From the NCBI RefSeq assembly GCF_014268455.2, contig NZ_CP077085.1, forward strand, positions 5,807,001 to 5,871,000: a stretch of 64,000 nt of DNA, read 5' to 3'. Shown here piece by piece: positions 10,603 through 19,724 of this stretch. The translations under genes were made by a program, and so were the position numbers. How positions within the stretch are numbered: the first letter of the stretch is position 1; the number at the start of each line of letters is the position of its first letter. The notes beneath the pieces were generated by a model. That model was not told the DNA's origin. It worked only from the letters and a program-made list of their open reading frames with translations, and did no database searches. The DNA is from Pseudomonas shahriarae. GTDB lineage: Bacteria; Pseudomonadota; Gammaproteobacteria; Pseudomonadales; Pseudomonadaceae.

Positions 10603-11448
10603 ATGTCCCAAGACCGTCGCTACAGCTTCGAGTTCTTCCCGACCAAGACCGATGCTGGGCATGAAAAATTGATGGCGACTGCCAAGCAGTTGGCCAGCTA
10701 CAACCCCGACTTCTTCTCCTGCACCTACGGCGCAGGCGGCTCGACCCGTGATCGCACGATCAACACCGTGCTGCAACTGGAAAGCGAAGCCAAAGTGCCC
10801 GCCGCACCGCACCTGTCGTGCGTAGGCGACAGCAAGGCCGACCTGCGCAGCCTGCTGACCCAGTACAAGGCCGCCGGCATCAAGCGTATCGTCGCCCTGC
10901 GCGGTGACCTGCCATCCGGCATGGGCATGGCCAGCGGCGAGTTGCGCTACGCCAATGATCTGGTGAGCTTCATTCGTGAAGAGACTGGCGACCACTTCCA
11001 TATCGAAGTGGCCGCCTACCCGGAAATGCACCCTCAGGCGCGCAATTTCGAAGACGATCTGCGCAACTTCGTGCGCAAGGCCGAAGCCGGCGCCAACAGT
11101 GCGATCACCCAGTACTTTTTCAACGCCGACAGCTACTTCTACTTCGTCGAGCGCGTGCAGGCCCTGGGTGTGAATATCCCAATCGTGCCGGGCATCATGC
11201 CGATCACCAACTACAGCAAGCTGGCGCGCTTCTCTGACGCCTGCGGTGCAGAAATCCCACGCTGGGTACGCAAGCAGCTGGAAGCCTATGGCGATGACGT
11301 CAAAAGCATCCAGGCCTTTGGCGAGCAAGTCATCAGTGAAATGTGCGAAACCTTGCTGCAAGGTGGCGCGCCGGGCCTGCACTTCTACACCCTGAACCAG
11401 GCTGACCCGAGCCTGGCGATCTGGAACAACCTCAAGCTGCCACGCTGA
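10603..11448 (+). CDS. metF: Methylenetetrahydrofolate reductase
   Basis: FAD enzyme (281 aa) that reduces 5,10-methylene-THF to 5-methyl-THF, the methyl donor for methionine synthesis. The TIM-barrel starts with Y-S-F-E-F-F-P carrying the conserved glutamate, followed by T-Y-G-A-G-G-S-T-R-D, A-L-R-G-D and A-A-Y-P-E-M-H-P, all standard MetF motifs. AAGGG at 10591-10595 is seven bases from the ATG at 10603 but only one base from the ATG at 10597, so I chose 10603. It follows ahcY after a REPIN and is probably expressed separately. Confidence 0.97.
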   Translation: MSQDRRYSFEFFPTKTDAGHEKLMATAKQLASYNPDFFSCTYGAGGSTRDRTINTVLQLESEAKVPAAPHLSCVGDSKADLRSLLTQYKAAGIKRIVALRGDLPSGMGMASGELRYANDLVSFIREETGDHFHIEVAAYPEMHPQARNFEDDLRNFVRKAEAGANSAITQYFFNADSYFYFVERVQALGVNIPIVPGIMPITNYSKLARFSDACGAEIPRWVRKQLEAYGDDVKSIQAFGEQVISEMCETLLQGGAPGLHFYTLNQADPSLAIWNNLKLPR

Positions 11449-11463
11449 GGCTACCCCTTTGTA

Positions 11464-11495
11464 CCGCCAGCCGGGATTCCTTCCCGGCCCGGCGG
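11464..11495 (+). terminator. GC-rich hairpin after metF
   Basis: ccgcc-a-gccggga pairs with tcccggc-ccggcgg around a four-base loop, 16 bases after the metF stop. There is no T run after it, so intrinsic termination is uncertain. Confidence 0.4.
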
Positions 11496-11577
11496 CACAA
11501 TAAAAGTTCAGGTTTGCGACCTGAAGATCCCCGATCCAGAGCTTCTCTTTAACCTGCGACAGTCGTAACCTCAGGGT

Positions 11578-12381
11578 ATGCCCGTCATTTTCCAGCTGTT
11601 GACCGCTGTCCTTTTCACTTGCCTGAGCCTGACCGCCCACGGCGAGAAATTGCGCATTGTCACCGAACCCTGGGCCCCTTACGTCTACGAAGAAAACGGC
11701 CAGATGCGCGGGCTCGACTACGAGGCCACCGTCATCGTGTTCGAGCGCCTGGGGATCGAGGTGCAATGGCAGTTCCTGCCCTGGAAACGTTGCCTGGCCA
11801 TGCTCGACCAGGGCCTGGCCGATGGCGCGCTGGATATTTTCCACAGCCACGAACGCGACGCGGCGCTGCTTTATCCCAGCGAACCGCTGTCCCAGGTTGA
11901 GTTTGTGATGTTCTACGCCAACGAGCGCCCACATCCGTTCCAGACCCTGGATGACCTCAAAGGGCTGACCATCGGCACCTCCCCCGGCTACCTGTATAGC
12001 GCCGGGTTCAGCGAATCCACCCTGTTTACCCGCGAGCCGGCCCCCAGCCATGAGGCCAACTTCGGTAAACTGGCCCGTGGCCGGATTGATCTGGTGATCA
12101 CCGACCGCCGGGTTGGCCAGCATGTGCTCAAGGAGTTAGGCCTGGAACACCACGTTACCCAGGCGTCGCCGGTGATCAGCAGCCAGAAACAATTCCTCGC
12201 CGTACGCCGTGGCGCGGGCATGGACTTGCTGGTGCAGCGCTTTGGTGCCGAGCTCAAGCGCTTCAAGCAAGAGCCCGCCTATGCCGCCCTGAGTGCAAAA
12301 TATGCCGGCAACAGTGCCAAAACTGCCCCCTCGCCGCCGCTGGAGCAAACCGTTGAGCAGCAGGAAAGCGGCGCGCGGTGA
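11578..12381 (+). CDS. Periplasmic amino-acid-type substrate-binding protein (SBP_bac_3)
   Basis: A 267-residue protein with a signal peptide (cleavage near A-H-G-E at 20-23) and a bilobed solute-binding fold: R-I-V-T-E-P-W-A-P-Y at the start of lobe 1, G-L-D-Y-E-A-T, then the D-L-K-G-L-T-I-G hinge segment near residue 130. Family 3 binding proteins capture polar amino acids or opines, but no permease or ATPase gene lies nearby and the ligand cannot be predicted. Orphan members of this type in Pseudomonas can also feed sensors. The C-terminal ~25 residues (Pro, Ser, Gln, Glu rich) are an unusual tail. Confidence 0.82.
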   Translation: MPVIFQLLTAVLFTCLSLTAHGEKLRIVTEPWAPYVYEENGQMRGLDYEATVIVFERLGIEVQWQFLPWKRCLAMLDQGLADGALDIFHSHERDAALLYPSEPLSQVEFVMFYANERPHPFQTLDDLKGLTIGTSPGYLYSAGFSESTLFTREPAPSHEANFGKLARGRIDLVITDRRVGQHVLKELGLEHHVTQASPVISSQKQFLAVRRGAGMDLLVQRFGAELKRFKQEPAYAALSAKYAGNSAKTAPSPPLEQTVEQQESGAR

Positions 12382-12387
12382 TTGCTC

Positions 12388-12396
12388 TGTTATACT
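12388..12396 (+). promoter_or_regulatory. Putative extended -10 promoter of rhlE
   Basis: TGTTATACT (TG-n-TATACT) lies just after the preceding stop and about 210 bases before the rhlE start. I see no good -35 at 16-18 bases. The long leader (about 12403-12604) could be a post-transcriptional control region; I see no named RNA element in it. Confidence 0.45.
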
Positions 12397-12604
12397 CCGG
12401 CCTTTCCGCCAGGCTTACGCCCGGCCGTTGTGGTCGTATAACAGGCATCCAACCCCGCTACTGCGCAGCTTTGCAGCCCGCGCGAGCCGTTGGAGTGCCT
12501 GCCAGCCCCAGCAGGACCGGACGGGGTTGCGTTCCTCTAAACGCGATTCACGCCCGGCAAGATTATCCCTTTGGGCCAAGCCCTAACTACAAACAGGATT
12601 ACTC

Positions 12605-14485
12605 ATGTCCTTTGCTTCCCTCGGTCTCTCCGAGGCTTTAGTCCGCGCCATCGAGGCAGCGGGCTATACCGAGCCTACTCCGGTGCAACAGCGGGCTATT
12701 CCCGCCGTGTTGCAAGGTCGCGACCTGATGGTCGCGGCTCAGACAGGTACTGGTAAAACCGGCGGCTTCGCCCTCCCGATTCTGGAGCGGTTGTTCCCCA
12801 ATGGTCACCCGGACAAATCCCAGCGTCACGGCCCGCGCCAACCCCGCGTACTGGTCCTGACCCCTACCCGCGAACTCGCCGCACAAGTGCATGACAGCTT
12901 CAAGCTGTACGCCCGCGACCTGAAGTTCGTCAGTGCCTGCATCTTCGGCGGCGTTGGCATGAACCCCCAGGTTCAGGCCATGTCCCGTGGGGTTGACGTG
13001 CTGGTCGCCTGCCCTGGTCGTTTGCTCGACCTGTGTGGCCAAGGCAGCGTCGATCTGTCCCACGTGGAAATCCTCGTGCTGGACGAAGCCGACCGCATGC
13101 TCGACATGGGCTTTGTCCATGACGTGAAGAAAGTCCTCGCGCGCCTGCCGGCCAAGCGTCAGAACCTGCTGTTCTCGGCAACGTTCTCCAACGACATCAC
13201 CGCCCTGGCCGGCAAGCTGCTGCACAACCCCGAGCGCATCGAAGTCACGCCGCCCAACACCACGGTCGAGCGTATCGAGCAGCGGGTGTTCCGCCTGCCA
13301 GCCAGCCACAAGCGCTCGCTGTTGGCCCACCTGATTACCGCCGGTGCCTGGGAACAAGTGCTGGTGTTCACCCGCACCAAGCATGGCGCCAACCGCCTGG
13401 CCGAGTACCTGGACAAGCACGGCCTGACCGCCGTCGCCATCCACGGCAACAAGAGCCAGAACGCGCGGACCAAGGCCCTGGCCGACTTCAAGGCCGGCTC
13501 CGTACGGATCCTGGTCGCCACCGATATCGCCGCCCGCGGCCTGGATATCGACCAACTGCCGCATGTGGTCAACTTCGAGCTGCCAAACGTCGATGAAGAC
13601 TATGTGCACCGTATCGGCCGTACTGGCCGTGCCGGTCGTTCGGGCGAGGCCATTTCCCTGGTCGCCCCGGATGAAGAAAAACTGCTGAAAAGCATCGAGC
13701 GCATGACCAAGCAGAAAATCGCCGACGGCGACCTGATGGGCTTCGATGCCAGCACCGTAGAAGCCGAAAAACCGGAAGTGCGCGAGCGTCCGGACGTGCG
13801 TAACCCGCGCAACCCACGTGGTCCTAAGGGCGATGGCCCGAACGGCGGCGGTGGTGGCGGTGGTCGTCGCGACAAAGGCAAGGACAAAGGTGGCAAAGAC
13901 AAGGCACCTACCAACGGCCGTGGCGAACGCCCAGCCCGCGAGCAAAAGCCCCGCGAAGGCACCCCGGCCCGCGAACAGCGCCAGCCGAGCCAGCCGCCAC
14001 GCGCCGCAGCCGACCGCGCACCGGACGAGTTCCTCGACGATGACGTGGATAACTTCGGTAACCGCGTGGACTACGTGCCACAGGCCAAACCGGCCCAGGG
14101 CCGTGGTCGTCGTCCAGGTGCCCCGGCACCGGGCGCTGGTGCGGGCGCTCCGCGCACCGGCGGCCAGCCACAGGGTCGCCAGAACGGTCCGCGCAGCAGC
14201 AACGGCGCCACCACCGGCACCCCACCGGCCAAGCGCAATGGTCCGCGTAACGGCGCACCGCGTGATGGCCAGGCCCGTCGCGAAGAGTCGCGCAACCGCC
14301 GCCCTGCACGTGATGAGCAGCCACGCTCCTCGGAACCTGCCGTGCAGAACCCGCGCAGCGGCACGACGCCGAAGATCATCCACAAGGAGTCGAAAAGCGA
14401 TCGCTTCCCGACACCTGAGCAGTTGGATCAACTGCCAGGCCGCCCTCGTGGTGAAAAACCAGCGTTGCTGACCCGCAACCGCTGA
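12605..14485 (+). CDS. rhlE: DEAD-box RNA helicase, RhlE2 type
   Basis: ATP-dependent RNA helicase (626 aa). Core motifs in order: Q motif P-V-Q-Q-R-A-I-P (~20), motif I A-Q-T-G-T-G-K-T (~45), D-E-A-D (~160), S-A-T (~190) and H-R-I-G-R-T-G-R (~335). From about residue 395 a 230-residue disordered tail follows, rich in Arg, Gly, Pro, Asn and Lys, starting with a seven-glycine run; such tails bind RNA and partner proteins. Position near metF/ahcY and the long tail match PAO1 PA0428 (RhlE2), which affects global mRNA decay; orthology is inference from memory. A strong terminator follows. Confidence 0.95.
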   Translation: MSFASLGLSEALVRAIEAAGYTEPTPVQQRAIPAVLQGRDLMVAAQTGTGKTGGFALPILERLFPNGHPDKSQRHGPRQPRVLVLTPTRELAAQVHDSFKLYARDLKFVSACIFGGVGMNPQVQAMSRGVDVLVACPGRLLDLCGQGSVDLSHVEILVLDEADRMLDMGFVHDVKKVLARLPAKRQNLLFSATFSNDITALAGKLLHNPERIEVTPPNTTVERIEQRVFRLPASHKRSLLAHLITAGAWEQVLVFTRTKHGANRLAEYLDKHGLTAVAIHGNKSQNARTKALADFKAGSVRILVATDIAARGLDIDQLPHVVNFELPNVDEDYVHRIGRTGRAGRSGEAISLVAPDEEKLLKSIERMTKQKIADGDLMGFDASTVEAEKPEVRERPDVRNPRNPRGPKGDGPNGGGGGGGRRDKGKDKGGKDKAPTNGRGERPAREQKPREGTPAREQRQPSQPPRAAADRAPDEFLDDDVDNFGNRVDYVPQAKPAQGRGRRPGAPAPGAGAGAPRTGGQPQGRQNGPRSSNGATTGTPPAKRNGPRNGAPRDGQARREESRNRRPARDEQPRSSEPAVQNPRSGTTPKIIHKESKSDRFPTPEQLDQLPGRPRGEKPALLTRNR

Positions 14486-14501
14486 TTTTCAAAGCGCCAT
14501 G

Positions 14502-14537
14502 AAAAATGCCCCGCATCGAAAGATCCGGGGCATTTTT
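14502..14537 (+). terminator. Rho-independent terminator of rhlE
   Basis: aaaatgccccg pairs with cggggcatttt around an 11-base loop, with A and T runs flanking, 17 bases after the stop codon. Confidence 0.9.
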
Positions 14538-14560
14538 ATGGGCTCGACAACGATCAACTG

Positions 14561-14649
14561 CAGAAGCTGGCTTGCCTGCGATGACGGTACTTCAGCCTGC
14601 ATCGCAGGTGGCTGACCTGCCGCTATCGCAGGCAAGCCAGCTCCTACAT
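14561..14649. repeat. REPIN between rhlE and yceI
   Basis: Arms agctggcttgcctgcgat and atcgcaggcaagccagct flank a ~50-base spacer that carries a third partial copy (catcgcaggtggctgacctg). It lies between the two terminators. Confidence 0.85.
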
Positions 14650-14666
14650 TGACCGTATTCCAGGCT

Positions 14667-14698
14667 AAAAAAAACCGGATCTCACGATCCGGTTTTTT
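14667..14698 (-). terminator. Bidirectional terminator after yceI
   Basis: aaaaaaaccggatc pairs with gatccggttttttt-like sequence around a four-base loop (tcac). A-rich on the left and T-rich on the right, it can end transcription both from yceI and from the left. Confidence 0.9.
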
Positions 14699-14713
14699 AT
14701 GCAGCCTGCGAAT

Positions 14714-15292
14714 TTACTTCGTTTTGACACCTTCCAGCGTGATGTCCAGGTCTACAGTCTGGGAAGTCGGGCCAGGGCCTTTGACGCCAAAGTCATTCAG
14801 GTTCAGCGTAGTCTTGGCGTTGAAGCCAGCACGTTCGCCGCCCCACGGATCCTTGCCTTCACCGTTGAACGTGGCCTTGAAGGTCACAGGCTTGGTCACA
14901 CCGTGGAAGGTCAGGTCGCCGGTCACGTCAGCCGTTTTTTCGCCGGTTGGTTTAACTGCGGTCGAAACGAACTTGGCATCGGCGAACTTGCCAACGTCCA
15001 GGAAGTCCTTGCTGGCGATGTGCTTGTCACGTTCAGCGTGGTTGGACCACAGGCTGGCGGTTTTCACGTCGACGGCGATTTTGCTGGCTTCAGGCTTGGC
15101 GGCATCCCAGCTGAACGTACCATCCCAGTCCTTGAAGGTACCGTGGATGTAGCTGTAGCCCAGGTGGCTGATTTTCCAGTCGATGAAGGCGTGCTGGCCT
15201 TCCTTGTCGATCTTGTAATCAGCAGCCATCACCTGACCGGCAGACAGCAGAGCAGTACCGATTGCCAGAGCGGCGAGAGTCTTTTTCAACAT
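14714..15292 (-). CDS. yceI: YceI family periplasmic lipid-binding-like protein
   Basis: A 192-residue exported protein with signal peptide cleaved near V-M-A at residue 23 and an eight-stranded YceI barrel (A-D-Y-K-I-D-K-E at the mature start, F-x-F-x-I-x-H-L-G-Y near 45, [12 protein letters not shown] near 130). YceI-like proteins bind polyisoprenoid chains in a lipocalin-like pocket; cellular role is unclear, with links to osmotic and pH stress. It follows cybB on the same strand with 32 bases between them, the common cybB-yceI pairing. Confidence 0.93.
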   Translation of the reverse strand: MLKKTLAALAIGTALLSAGQVMAADYKIDKEGQHAFIDWKISHLGYSYIHGTFKDWDGTFSWDAAKPEASKIAVDVKTASLWSNHAERDKHIASKDFLDVGKFADAKFVSTAVKPTGEKTADVTGDLTFHGVTKPVTFKATFNGEGKDPWGGERAGFNAKTTLNLNDFGVKGPGPTSQTVDLDITLEGVKTK

Positions 15293-15324
15293 GCTTTCTA
15301 TTCCTTGTGAGTCGAGGTTGAACA

Positions 15325-15876
15325 TCAGGCTTTGCGCCCCAGCATACGAACCAGGGTCGCGTCACGATCAATGAAGTGGTGTTTCAACGCGGCCACGCCA
15401 TGCAGGCCGGCAAACACCACCAGCACCCAGGCCAGGTAAAAATGCACCAGGCCGGCTACGTCTGCCTGGTCCGGTAGACCGGAAACCACGGCAGGAATTT
15501 CAAACAGGCCAAACACCGGGATCCCCACACCGTCTGCGGTGGAAATCAGGTAACCGGCAATCATCACGGCAAACAAGCCGACGTACAGGAACCCATGGCC
15601 AAACGCCGCGCCGATACGTGTCATGCGGCTATAGCTGGCCAGTGCGGGCGGCGGCGGGCTGAGCAGGCGCCAGACAATCCGCACCAGCATCACGGCGAAT
15701 AGCGTAATACCGATGCTTTTGTGCAAGTCCGGGGCGTCTTTGCGCCACAGGCTGTAGTAGTCGAGGCCGACCATCCACAGGCCCAGCGCGAACAAACCAA
15801 ACACCACCAGCGCCACACTCCAGTGGATAACGATGCTGACCCAGCCGTAGCGGGTCGATGTGTTTCGTAGTTGCAT
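15325..15876 (-). CDS. cybB: Cytochrome b561 family protein
   Basis: A 183-residue inner-membrane di-haem cytochrome b561 with four helices (about residues 15-35, 48-70, 90-110 and 145-165). Histidine ligand candidates are in V-I-H-W near residue 18, the D-L-H-K pair near 52, H-F-Y-L-A-W near 147 and the [11 protein letters not shown] segment near 160. It likely moves electrons between quinol and an acceptor; E. coli CybB oxidises ubiquinol with superoxide. It is the promoter-proximal gene of the cybB-yceI pair, and the 274 bases to bioA hold both divergent promoters. Confidence 0.92.
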   Translation of the reverse strand: MQLRNTSTRYGWVSIVIHWSVALVVFGLFALGLWMVGLDYYSLWRKDAPDLHKSIGITLFAVMLVRIVWRLLSPPPPALASYSRMTRIGAAFGHGFLYVGLFAVMIAGYLISTADGVGIPVFGLFEIPAVVSGLPDQADVAGLVHFYLAWVLVVFAGLHGVAALKHHFIDRDATLVRMLGRKA

Positions 15877-16150
15877 TCCCCAAATCCCGTAAGAGCCGTG
15901 CCCAAGACTAGCGTTTTACTTATCGACATAAAGCGGAAAATTTCGCTTCAAAAGATCGACTTATCCGATATTGAGCCTATGAACAGTAAATTAACTAGGG
16001 ATTAAGGACTATTCAGCACAAACGTGACAGACCGTCCTACATTTACTGCCAATTCACCGCCCATGGGTTGTGACACAGCCCACCATTGCATAGGCTTGCG
16101 CGATTGTTTTGCCTGCGCAGGCAGTGGCAGCGCTTCGAGGAGACTAAAAG

Positions 16151-17557
16151 ATGGGCTTGAATAACCAGTGGATGCAACGCGACCTCGCCGTGCTGTGGCA
16201 TCCCTGCACCCAGATGAAAGACCACCAGCAACTGCCGCTGGTGCCGATCAAGCGCGGTGAAGGCGTATGGCTGGAAGACTTCGAAGGCAAGCGCTATCTC
16301 GATGCGGTCAGTTCGTGGTGGGTCAATGTGTTCGGCCACGCCAACCCGCGTATCAATCAGCGCATCAAGGACCAAGTGGACCAACTGGAGCACGTGATCC
16401 TCGCCGGTTTCAGCCACCAGCCGGTGATCGAGCTGTCCGAGCGCCTGGTCAAGCTCACCCCCGAAGGCCTGACTCGCTGCTTCTATGCCGACAATGGCTC
16501 GTCGTGCATCGAAGTCGCGTTGAAGATGAGCTTTCACTATTGGCTCAACCGCGGCCAGCCGAATAAAAAGCGCTTTGTCACCCTGACCAACAGCTACCAC
16601 GGCGAAACCATCGCCGCGATGTCGGTAGGCGATGTGCCGCTGTTCACCGAGACCTACAAGGCCCTGCTGCTGGACACCATCAAGGTGCCCAGCCCGGACT
16701 GCTACCAGCGCCCCACAGGCATGAGCTGGGAAGAACACTCCCGCAACATGTTCCAGGCCATGGAACAGACCCTGGCGGACCACCACGACAGCGTCGCCGC
16801 GGTGATCGTCGAGCCGCTGATCCAGGGCGCCGGTGGCATGCGCATGTACCACCCGGTGTACCTCACGCTGCTGCGCGAAGCCTGCGACCGGTATGGCGTG
16901 CACCTGATCCACGACGAAATCGCCGTGGGTTTCGGCCGCACCGGCAGCATGTTCGCCTGTGAGCAGGCGGGCATCCGCCCCGACTTCCTGTGCCTGTCCA
17001 AGGCCCTCACCGGTGGCTACCTGCCGCTGGCCGCCGTGGTCACCACCGAAGATGTGTACAGCGCCTTCTACGACGACTACCCGACCCTGCGCGCGTTCCT
17101 GCACTCCCACAGCTACACCGGCAACCCGCTGGCGTGTGCGGCGGCCCTGGCGACCCTGGATATCTTCGAAGAAGACAACGTCATCGAGAACAACAAGGCC
17201 CTGGCCCAGCGCATGGCCACGGCCACCGCGCACCTGGTGGACCACCCCCATGTGTCGGAAGTGCGCCAGACCGGCATGGTGCTGGCCATCGAGATGGTCC
17301 AGGACAAGGCCACCAAGACCGCCTACCCCTGGCAGGAACGGCGCGGCCTGAAGGTGTTCGAGCACGCCCTGGAACGCGGCGCATTGCTGCGCCCGCTGGG
17401 CAGTGTGGTGTACTTCCTGCCGCCGTACGTGATTACCCCGGAACAGATCGACTTCCTCGCTGAAGTGGCCACTGAAGGCATTGATATCGCCACCAACAGC
17501 ACAGTCAGCGTGGCCGTACCCAAGGACTTCCACCCAGGCTTTCGCGACCCCGGCTGA
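16151..17557 (+). CDS. bioA: Adenosylmethionine-8-amino-7-oxononanoate aminotransferase
   Basis: PLP enzyme (468 aa) of biotin synthesis that transfers an amino group from SAM to 8-amino-7-oxononanoate (KAPA), giving 7,8-diaminopelargonate (DAPA). The start W-H-P-C-T-Q-M-K-D matches BioA, then S-S-W-W-V-N-V-F-G-H, the cofactor site N-S-Y-H-G-E, H-D-E-I-A-V-G-F-G-R-T-G, and PLP lysine Lys284 in S-K-A-L-T-G-G-Y-L-P-L. The rest of the bio operon is not here, as is usual in Pseudomonas where bioA is separate. AGGAG sits about 9 bases before the ATG. rsmE follows downstream after a half-REP. Confidence 0.96.
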   Translation: MGLNNQWMQRDLAVLWHPCTQMKDHQQLPLVPIKRGEGVWLEDFEGKRYLDAVSSWWVNVFGHANPRINQRIKDQVDQLEHVILAGFSHQPVIELSERLVKLTPEGLTRCFYADNGSSCIEVALKMSFHYWLNRGQPNKKRFVTLTNSYHGETIAAMSVGDVPLFTETYKALLLDTIKVPSPDCYQRPTGMSWEEHSRNMFQAMEQTLADHHDSVAAVIVEPLIQGAGGMRMYHPVYLTLLREACDRYGVHLIHDEIAVGFGRTGSMFACEQAGIRPDFLCLSKALTGGYLPLAAVVTTEDVYSAFYDDYPTLRAFLHSHSYTGNPLACAAALATLDIFEEDNVIENNKALAQRMATATAHLVDHPHVSEVRQTGMVLAIEMVQDKATKTAYPWQERRGLKVFEHALERGALLRPLGSVVYFLPPYVITPEQIDFLAEVATEGIDIATNSTVSVAVPKDFHPGFRDPG

Positions 17558-17590
17558 TTGAACCCACCCCATTAATCTGGCGCCTGGCCT

Positions 17591-17621
17591 GCCGCATCGC
17601 GGGCAAGCCCGGCTCCCACAG
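17591..17621. repeat. Single REP between bioA and rsmE
   Basis: gcatcgcgggcaagcccggctcccacag is one REP arm without a clear partner; it ends about 25 bases before rsmE. Confidence 0.6.
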
Positions 17622-17646
17622 GTTTTGCATTTTCCCGAGAACAGAA

Positions 17647-18366
17647 ATGAGACTGTCCCGCTTTTTCACCGATACCCCGTTGAGCCTTGGCGACCACGAG
17701 TTGCCCGAGGCCCAGGCGCACTACATCAGCCGCGTGCTGCGCATGAACGAAGGCGATGCCGTGCAACTGTTCGACGGTTCTGGCCAGGAATTTCGCGGCA
17801 GCCTGCTGGAAGTCGGGAAAAAACGCGTGACAGTGCAACTGACTGAAGCCTTCGCCGGCCAGGTGGAGTCGCCTTTGCACATTCATCTGGGTCAGGGCTT
17901 GTCCCGTGGCGAGCGCATGGACTGGGCCATCCAGAAAGCCACCGAGCTTGGGGTCAACGCCATCACACCGATTTTCAGCGAGCGCTGCGAAGTGCGCCTC
18001 AAGGACGAACGCGCCGACAAGCGCCTGCTGCACTGGCGCCAGGTCGCAATCAGCGCCTGCGAGCAATGCGGGCGCTCCACGGTGCCGGTGATTCACCCAC
18101 CGTTGTTGCTGGCCGACTGGTTGAAACAGGCTGAGGCGGATTTGAAGTTGGTGCTGCACCCGGTGGCCGAGCCACTGGTGAGCCATGCCAAACCGTCGAG
18201 CCTGGCGTTTTTGATCGGCCCGGAGGGAGGCTTGACCGATGGCGAAGTCCAGAGCGCGCAAAATGCTGGCTTCCACGCCGCACGCCTGGGCCCGCGAGTA
18301 TTGCGCACCGAGACCGCGCCCGTAGTTGCGCTATCCGTTGCGCAACAACTGTGGGGCGACTTCTAA
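17647..18366 (+). CDS. rsmE: 16S rRNA m3U1498 methyltransferase
   Basis: SPOUT-class methyltransferase (239 aa) that methylates N3 of U1498 in 16S rRNA using SAM. The N-terminal PUA-like part has R-L-S-R-F-F and H-Y-I-S-R-V-L-R-M-N-E-G-D. The knot region has Q-K-A-T-E-L-G-V near residue 97, S-E-R-C-E-V near 113, and the C-terminal SAM-binding trefoil knot I-G-P-E-G-G-L-T-D (~193-201) then L-G-P-R-V-L-R-T-E-T-A. All are RsmE hallmarks and the length is normal. Confidence 0.96.
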   Translation: MRLSRFFTDTPLSLGDHELPEAQAHYISRVLRMNEGDAVQLFDGSGQEFRGSLLEVGKKRVTVQLTEAFAGQVESPLHIHLGQGLSRGERMDWAIQKATELGVNAITPIFSERCEVRLKDERADKRLLHWRQVAISACEQCGRSTVPVIHPPLLLADWLKQAEADLKLVLHPVAEPLVSHAKPSSLAFLIGPEGGLTDGEVQSAQNAGFHAARLGPRVLRTETAPVVALSVAQQLWGDF

Positions 18367-18393
18367 CCCCACTGTGCAAACCCAATCAAAACG

Positions 18394-18419
18394 GTGGGAG
18401 CTGGCTTGCCAGCTCCCAC
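18394..18419. terminator. Compact 26-base REP palindrome between convergent genes
   Basis: gtgggagctggc and gccagctcccac form a perfect 12-bp stem around two bases, lying between the rsmE stop and the 3' end of the binding-protein gene. It looks like a REPIN collapsed to its outer arms and can act as a bidirectional terminator. Confidence 0.7.
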
Positions 18420-18434
18420 ATCGGGATGGGTGGG

Positions 18435-19337
18435 TTACTCCACCGGATCGCTGACCGGCTTGGCAATAATCGCCTTCAGCTCGCTGGTCATGGGGAATTC
18501 CAGGTTCAAGCCCTTCGGCGGGATCGGCTGTTCAAACCAGCGCTGGTAGATCCCATTGATTTCCCCCGAGCTGTACAGCTCGCCCAGGGTCTCGTTGACC
18601 ACCGCCAGAAACTGCGGGTCGTCCTTGCGCACCATGCAGCTGTAGATTTCCCGCGATTGCTCCTCGCCCACCACCACCCACTTGTGCGGGTCCTTGGCCT
18701 TGGCGCGCTCGCCGTAGAGCAACGCATCGTCCATATAAAACGCCACGGCCCGGCCCGATTGCAGCATCTGGAACGCTTCGCCGTGATCCTTGGCGCTGAT
18801 CACCGACATATCCAGCTTATGCTCGTGGTTGTAGCTCTTGAGGAAGCGCTCGTTGGTGGTGCCTGCAGTGGTCACCACATTCTTGCCGCGCAGGTCGGCG
18901 AAGCGCTGGATACCGCTGTCCTTGGCAGTGAGCAACTGGCCCTTCACATAGATAAAGCCATAGGAAAACGCCACCTGCTTCTGCCGCTCGGCCGTCACCC
19001 CGGTGGAGCCGCACTCCAGGTCAACGGTACCGTTGATCACCAACGGAATACGGGTCTGGGAGGTGACCAGGTTGTACTTCACGTTGAGCTGGGGCACGCC
19101 GGTCTTCTGTTGGATACGCTCGACAATCTTGCTCGCCAGGTCCACCGAGTAACCCATGGGCTTGCCGGTATGGTCGCCGACATAGGAAAACGGCACCGAC
19201 GCATCGCGATAGCCCAGGGTGATGCTCTTGGCGTTCGCGACCTTGGCCAGGGTGCCCGTCAGCGGCGCTTCATTGGCCTGGGCCTGGGCAGTCAACAACA
19301 GCCCCAGCGCAGTGCCGATCAACGTGATTTTTTGCAT
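18435..19337 (-). CDS. Amino-acid substrate-binding protein (DguC-like)
   Basis: A 300-residue periplasmic binding protein with signal peptide cleaved near A-Q-A at residue 22. The family 3 fold is shown by I-T-L-G-Y-R-D-A-S-V-P-F-S-Y, M-G-Y-S-V-D-L near 60, E-C-G-S-T-G-V-T near 110 and D-L-R-G-K-N-V-V near 145, which resembles glutamate/aspartate-type binders. Together with the RidA and DadA-like genes and the divergent LysR gene it matches the content of the P. aeruginosa dguRABC locus for D-glutamate/D-glutamine use, where DguC is the binding protein. Ligand assignment is by that analogy only. A GGAGAATAACA site precedes the ATG. Confidence 0.85.
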   Translation of the reverse strand: MQKITLIGTALGLLLTAQAQANEAPLTGTLAKVANAKSITLGYRDASVPFSYVGDHTGKPMGYSVDLASKIVERIQQKTGVPQLNVKYNLVTSQTRIPLVINGTVDLECGSTGVTAERQKQVAFSYGFIYVKGQLLTAKDSGIQRFADLRGKNVVTTAGTTNERFLKSYNHEHKLDMSVISAKDHGEAFQMLQSGRAVAFYMDDALLYGERAKAKDPHKWVVVGEEQSREIYSCMVRKDDPQFLAVVNETLGELYSSGEINGIYQRWFEQPIPPKGLNLEFPMTSELKAIIAKPVSDPVE

Positions 19338-19361
19338 TGTTATTCTCCGTTGGTTTTCTTG

Positions 19362-19715
19362 TTATGGGCGGCGCACAGCGATGACGCTGATTTCCACCAG
19401 CACACTCGGGCGTGCCAGCTCCGCCTGCAGGGTGGTGCGGGTCGGTGCCTGGCCGGGCGTGAGCCAGGCGGACCAGACATCATTCATCGGCGCAAAGCCC
19501 TCCTGAATGTTTTTCAGGTAGATCGTCGCGTTGAGCAGATGATCCTTGTCGCTGCCGGCTTCGGCCAGCAGCGCATCAATTTTGGCCAGCACCTCTTGGG
19601 TCTGGGTGGCGACGTCCTGGCCCTCGCCCGGCACCTGGCCGGAGAGGAATACCAGGTCCTGGTAGGTCACGGCGCCCGACAGGCGACTATTGCTGTTGAT
19701 CCGGGTGATGGTCAT
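19362..19715 (-). CDS. RidA family enamine/imine deaminase (DguA-like)
   Basis: A 117-residue YjgF/YER057c/UK114 protein. Family features: V-F-L-S-G-Q-V-P in the middle of the first half, the Q-T-Q-E-V-L-A-K-I-D helix, and a conserved arginine in the P-T-R-T-T-L-Q segment near residue 90. RidA-like proteins hydrolyse reactive imines released by amino acid oxidation. The neighbour at 19725 is a D-amino-acid dehydrogenase, which produces just such imines, so coupling is a reasonable inference. The gap to that gene is nine bases. Confidence 0.9.
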   Translation of the reverse strand: MTITRINSNSRLSGAVTYQDLVFLSGQVPGEGQDVATQTQEVLAKIDALLAEAGSDKDHLLNATIYLKNIQEGFAPMNDVWSAWLTPGQAPTRTTLQAELARPSVLVEISVIAVRRP

Positions 19716-19724
19716 TGCAGTGTC

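Noticed and set aside
12638..14431. 597-codon frame antisense to rhlE, and 10402-12123 antisense to metF
   Set aside because: Both overlap well-supported genes completely and show no domain of their own.
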